DNA of 34,367 bases from PLGF01 sp052139695 (GTDB lineage Bacteria; Verrucomicrobiota; Verrucomicrobiia; Limisphaerales; Palsa-1400). A program made the translations under genes and the position numbers. This document shows positions 30,765 to 34,367 of the stretch, piece by piece (within the stretch, counting starts at the first letter, position 1; the number at the start of each line of letters is the position of its first letter). Under the pieces are notes generated by a model that was not told the origin of the DNA, did no database searches, and was given only the letters and a program-made list of their open reading frames with translations. The DNA is taken from assembly GCA_052139695.1 (NCBI GenBank), contig JBKQWF010000038.1, positions 1-34,367 on the forward strand. The letters run 5' to 3'.

Positions 30765-33700
30765 ATGAAGACTGTTCGAGCAACCAAAAGGTCTTTCCCT
30801 GGCCCAATTGGCCTGCTTGTCCTGTTGACAGTTCGACTTTTCGCCCCTCAATGCCATGCTCAGTCCACCGTCGTTCCCTACTCTTTCAGCACGATTGCCG
30901 GAATCTACGACGTTGACGGCATCGAGGGCTGGGCGGACGGGACCAATAGCAGCGCCCAATTCAACCAGCCCGAGGCCATCGCGGTGGACCCCCTGGGCAA
31001 TCTCTACGTGGCCGACACCTTCAATAACGTCATCCGCAAAATCACCCCTCTGGGAAATAATATATGGCAGGTATCGACCTTGGCCGGACAGCCCGGCGTC
31101 ATCGGTTTTGCAGACTCGACGACGGCCGCGACCGCGACGTTCCACGCTCCCCAGGGGATCGCGCTGGACGGCTCCGGCAATATCTATGTCGCGGACACCG
31201 GCAACAATTTGATTCGGAAAATTACCACGGGGGGTAAGGTCATGACCATTGCCGGGAACACCTCCATTCTCTTTAACGGCTCCCCGGCTCCGGGTTATCA
31301 AGAAGGGCCGGCCCTCCAGGCGCAGTTTAATAATCCCATTGGCATCGCTGTGGACAGCCTGAACAATGTCTATGTGGGCGACTATTACAATAACGTCGTC
31401 CGGAAACTGACTCCGTCCGGTTCCTTGGATGTTTGGGCAGCTTCAACTTTCGCCGGCTCGGCATCCCGTTCTGGCGTGGGAGCCAACAATGGAAAGGGCG
31501 CTTCCGCGCAATTTCAAGGTCCGGCTGGCCTGGCGGTGGATTCTTCCGGCAATCTCTATGTCGCCGATACAAGCAATAACTCGATCCGTAAAATTACGCC
31601 GGACGGCACGGTGTCTATCCTGGCCGGGTCCCCACCCACGCTGCAGCAGGAATTCAACTACAATGGCGGCATTCCCTACGGCAACGCGGACTCGGTCCAA
31701 AGCTCAAAAGCCAACTTCTTTCTCCCCTACGGCGTCGCCGTAGATGGCGCGGGAAATGTCTATGTGGCCGATACGGACAACGAGGAGATTCGCAAAATCT
31801 CGCCGCAGGGCGCTGTCACCACCCTGGGCGGACAGCCTGTTTTCCTGCTTTACTCCTCACCCGCCGAACCTATGAGACTTTATGGCATCGGCAGCGGGAC
31901 GAGCGCGCTTTTTGCCATTCCTTACGGGATCGCAGTCGATAAGGGCGGAAACGTCTATGTGGCCGACACCGGCAATAGTGTGATCCGCCAGGGAGTGGCC
32001 CCGCCGGTGCAAGTGGTGGCTTTAGAAGTGACACAAGTAGTGCAGGACTGGAACAACAGCGTGCCGCTCGTCCAAGGCAAGGAAACCTATCTCCGGGCGC
32101 ACCTGCAGCTTCGCTCCCCCGCCAGTCCTGATGTAACCGTTTCGGGCGCGCTGCTTTATGGCACGGCGGCGGACGGGACGCCGCTGCCCAATTCCCCCAC
32201 CACTCCCCTCAATCCCGGCGCTTCGCTTACGGTTAAAACCGCCAACGCTTCCAATTCCCCGGTCCGGCGGGACTTTAACCGAAGCCTGAACTTTCGCCTG
32301 CCCTCGGAATGGTTGAACGGAACGAGCAACTTGCGCTTGGCCTGGCCGGGTGGTTTGGAGCCGGTCAACGGCGTTTCAAAAGATTGCTCCGTCACCGTCT
32401 CCTTCTCCCCCGCTGCCGTGCCACAAATCAAGTTCTGGGATGTGCAGTGGATAGGCAGCAATGGCACTAACCTGATGGGCGACACCATTCACGACATGCG
32501 CAACCGCGTTCTCTCGTGTCTTCCGGCGACGAATCTTAACGTAACCTATGACACCCTGGTCTTGCCAGGGTTGCAGACGCCAGATTTTGGCAAGGGGGAA
32601 CAATTTGTGGACAGGGTCAATTCCCTGCTCTACGCCGCGCGCAACCGCGACTATGCCAACGGCCTCATCACCAAGAGGATTTACCATGGCGTCATCGCGG
32701 CCTACCTGGATTTGGCCGAAAACCAATCGGCCTATATCGCTGGCAAAGCGATCCGTCCCTTTCCCAGCTTTGTCTCCTGCGCGACGGTCGTCAACACCTG
32801 GGGACCGGGGCGGCAAAGTGTTACGCACGAGCTGGGCCATAACTTAGGAATCGAACATGACGTGGACAAGTCGTTCTTTGCCACGACGACAATGCCCACC
32901 GCATTCGGCGGCACGGAAGTGGACGCGCTGGGCGCTTGCACGGAGAAAGGCCCGCTCGATTACGCGTATCCGCTCTTTCAGGACGTCATTGGTTACAATC
33001 CCCCGCAAAGACCAACTTTGGGGCCCCTTTTCAAGCCAGATGGCTCCGGCGACAACTCGCTCATCTATGGCTTGGACACTTTCACATTGAAGACGACCGG
33101 AGAACCACCGGTGCTTTCTCCGCTGGAATCAGAATTTGGGGACATCAATTGCTACTACGACCTGATGAGTTACTGCCGCAACGGCGGGTTGGAGGACCTG
33201 TGGCCTTCATCGGCCACCTATGCCGCGCTTTTGAAGCAAAACAACTTTATCTTTGGGACGCCAAGTCCGGCGCCCGCGGGAAACTTCAAGCCGCTCAAGG
33301 CTTTCAATCCTCGCGGTCCTCAGCCTCTGGGCGGCCCGGAAAACGGCCAGGATTATCTCGTCGTCCGCGGCGTCGTGAACTTTGTCACCGGGACCATGCA
33401 ATTCCTGCCCTGTTTGCCTCTGACCACGACCAACGCTCCGCCGTCGGAATCGCCCGGCACCAATTTTGTCCTGGAAGCGCTGGACCAGAAGGGGGACGTG
33501 ATTCAATCCGTTCAGTTTGCCCTTCAGGCTGGCCAAGGGGAAGAGGGGGCCACCAACTTGAGCGCCGATTTTAACGTCTCATTGACTGCGGATCCTTCCA
33601 TTTCCTCCTTGCTGTTTTTCTATGACGGCGCCCTGCTGGCCACTCTCAGCGCCAGTTCCACCGCGCCGAGCGTTGCCCTCACCGCGCCCAACGGCGGGGA

Positions 33701-34367
33701 ATCCTTCGGCTCCGGCCCCGTCCATATCGCCTGGACTGGGAGTGACGCCGATGGCAATCCGTTGACCTATACCATCGAATACAGCACCGACAACGGAACG
33801 ACCTGGGAAATGCTCGCCGTGGACTGGCCCGGGCAAAGCCTGGCCATCGAAAGTTCGCAACTGTCCGCAACCACGCGGGGGCTGATCAGGGTTATCGCCA
33901 GCGATGGATTCAATACCGCGACCGCTCAGTCCGCCGCCACCTTCACAGTCCAGGCGCACGCGCCTTTTATCAGCATTAATGCGCCGATGAACAACTCCCT
34001 GGTCATGGGAGACCAACAGTTGTTTCTGGATGCGACGGCTGAGGACATGCAGGACGGCGTGCTGGGCGGCCCCAGCGTGCAATGGTTCTCCGACCGTGAC
34101 GGCGCGCTCGGCGCTGGGGCCGTCGTGAACTTCGCCGCCAGCGTGTTAAGCGAAGGCCTGCATACCCTCACCGTCACGGCAAGCGACAGCGCGGGTTTGA
34201 CCAACAGCGCGGCGACTCATCTGCTGGTCCTGCATTATCAGCCTAGGGCGCGCCTTTTCTGCCGGGCAACTCGTTGCGAGTTAAAGGTTTTAACACTTTT
34301 TGCGGGACATCCTGGGGAAAGTTTTTTAAGGTCCCGGCATGGCAAAGAGCAAATGTCGGTTCCGTCG
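30765..34367 (+). CDS. Secreted NHL-propeller/metzincin metallopeptidase (3' end outside window)
   Basis: An open frame of 1201 codons with no stop before the window edge. Signal peptide: PIGLLVLLTVRLFAPQCHAQ. Six NHL repeats follow, for example PEAIAVDPLGNLYVADTFNN and PQGIALDGSGNIYVADTGNN, sufficient for a complete six-bladed propeller (about 50-410). A beta-rich region comes next. Then a metallopeptidase domain with HELGHNLGIEHD (688-699), which is the metzincin zinc motif HExxHxxGxxHD, and a Met-turn-like YDLMSYC (Met801). Ig/Fn3-like domains follow (PNGGESFGSGPVHIAWTGSD; HTLTVTASDSAGLTNSA). M11/gametolysin-like peptidases are the nearest match by pattern. From about 34243 the translation loses protein-like character, so the gene may be interrupted there. 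Confidence 0.82.
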   Translation, partial: MKTVRATKRSFPGPIGLLVLLTVRLFAPQCHAQSTVVPYSFSTIAGIYDVDGIEGWADGTNSSAQFNQPEAIAVDPLGNLYVADTFNNVIRKITPLGNNIWQVSTLAGQPGVIGFADSTTAATATFHAPQGIALDGSGNIYVADTGNNLIRKITTGGKVMTIAGNTSILFNGSPAPGYQEGPALQAQFNNPIGIAVDSLNNVYVGDYYNNVVRKLTPSGSLDVWAASTFAGSASRSGVGANNGKGASAQFQGPAGLAVDSSGNLYVADTSNNSIRKITPDGTVSILAGSPPTLQQEFNYNGGIPYGNADSVQSSKANFFLPYGVAVDGAGNVYVADTDNEEIRKISPQGAVTTLGGQPVFLLYSSPAEPMRLYGIGSGTSALFAIPYGIAVDKGGNVYVADTGNSVIRQGVAPPVQVVALEVTQVVQDWNNSVPLVQGKETYLRAHLQLRSPASPDVTVSGALLYGTAADGTPLPNSPTTPLNPGASLTVKTANASNSPVRRDFNRSLNFRLPSEWLNGTSNLRLAWPGGLEPVNGVSKDCSVTVSFSPAAVPQIKFWDVQWIGSNGTNLMGDTIHDMRNRVLSCLPATNLNVTYDTLVLPGLQTPDFGKGEQFVDRVNSLLYAARNRDYANGLITKRIYHGVIAAYLDLAENQSAYIAGKAIRPFPSFVSCATVVNTWGPGRQSVTHELGHNLGIEHDVDKSFFATTTMPTAFGGTEVDALGACTEKGPLDYAYPLFQDVIGYNPPQRPTLGPLFKPDGSGDNSLIYGLDTFTLKTTGEPPVLSPLESEFGDINCYYDLMSYCRNGGLEDLWPSSATYAALLKQNNFIFGTPSPAPAGNFKPLKAFNPRGPQPLGGPENGQDYLVVRGVVNFVTGTMQFLPCLPLTTTNAPPSESPGTNFVLEALDQKGDVIQSVQFALQAGQGEEGATNLSADFNVSLTADPSISSLLFFYDGALLATLSASSTAPSVALTAPNGGESFGSGPVHIAWTGSDADGNPLTYTIEYSTDNGTTWEMLAVDWPGQSLAIESSQLSATTRGLIRVIASDGFNTATAQSAATFTVQAHAPFISINAPMNNSLVMGDQQLFLDATAEDMQDGVLGGPSVQWFSDRDGALGAGAVVNFAASVLSEGLHTLTVTASDSAGLTNSAATHLLVLHYQPRARLFCRATRCELKVLTLFAGHPGESFLRSRHGKEQMSVPS
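34339..34367 (+). CDS. Possible start of another gene at the right edge
   Basis: ATG at 34339 opens MAKSKCRFR in a different frame from the NHL/metzincin gene, reaching the window end after nine codons. A purine-rich GGGGAAAG lies about 20 nt upstream. The basic start and its place just after the point where the long gene loses character would fit a transposase of an inserted element. Nine codons are not enough to tell, so this is a weak call. Confidence 0.25.

Noticed and set aside
30856..33574. Several short plus-strand frames across the NHL/metzincin region, suggesting a broken gene
   Set aside because: They are in other phases. The frame beginning at ATG 30765 is continuous across the whole stretch and shows NHL repeats and a zinc motif in one phase.

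Overview
The window looks like a chromosomal piece of a GC-rich member of the Verrucomicrobiota, probably a soil or freshwater Pedosphaerales/Limisphaerales-type bacterium. This is inferred from several things seen together. There is a tiny protein with a VPDGGST-type exosortase sorting signal. Two Tat-type Gfo/Idh/MocA oxidoreductases carry RR-x-F leaders. A phylum-typical ECF sigma factor is paired with a WD40 Ser/Thr kinase, and a PSCyt1-like c-type cytochrome is present. Short GC-rich palindromic repeats are dispersed through the window. No rRNA, tRNA or CRISPR array was recognised.

Layout. 1-5472: a secreted glucose/sorbosone-dehydrogenase-like beta-propeller (-), a Gfo/Idh oxidoreductase (-), a vapBC toxin-antitoxin pair (-) with a readable promoter/operator, and a second Gfo/Idh oxidoreductase (+). 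5473-7827: a cysteine-synthase-like PLP enzyme abutting that oxidoreductase, then an M14 zinc carboxypeptidase. 7828-11053: a loose region with the mini VPDGGST protein, a small conserved hypothetical protein, an orphan membrane-anchored protein overlapping a secreted alpha/beta hydrolase, and rhaM. 11054-14445: a CvpA-like membrane protein followed by sucC-sucD. 14505-17363: a very large TPR protein (-) whose 5' end contains a 150-bp composite palindromic element. 17600-21544: four co-directional genes (a secretin N-domain protein without a pore, a cytochrome c, a YVTN beta-propeller and a small Spy/CpxP-like protein), all exported and all carrying Gly/Pro-rich inserts. 21652-22499: a Panacea (DUF4065) antitoxin-like gene with a 4-nt-overlapping partner. 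22585-30674: a GH42-like glycosidase (-) divergent from a GH35 beta-galactosidase, followed within 9 nt by the ECF sigma gene and then the zinc-ribbon/kinase/WD40 gene. 30765 to the edge: a secreted protein with six NHL repeats fused to a metzincin-type metallopeptidase and Ig/Fn3-like domains. It is open to the window end, but its character changes near 34243.

How it fits together. Much of the content concerns extracytoplasmic glycan and peptide breakdown (GH35, GH42-like, sugar dehydrogenase-like, Gfo/Idh, RhaM, M14, metzincin). A sigma/kinase pair sits directly behind the beta-galactosidase. The Gly/Pro-rich four-gene cluster is the best candidate for an undescribed envelope system: it combines ring-forming secretin N domains, a heme protein, a beta-propeller and a small helical periplasmic protein. 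The two toxin-antitoxin loci share the same promoter geometry, with a -10-like hexamer ending 7 nt before the start codon, which suggests leaderless transcripts. Two genes have 5' ends built largely from dispersed palindromes that stay open in frame.
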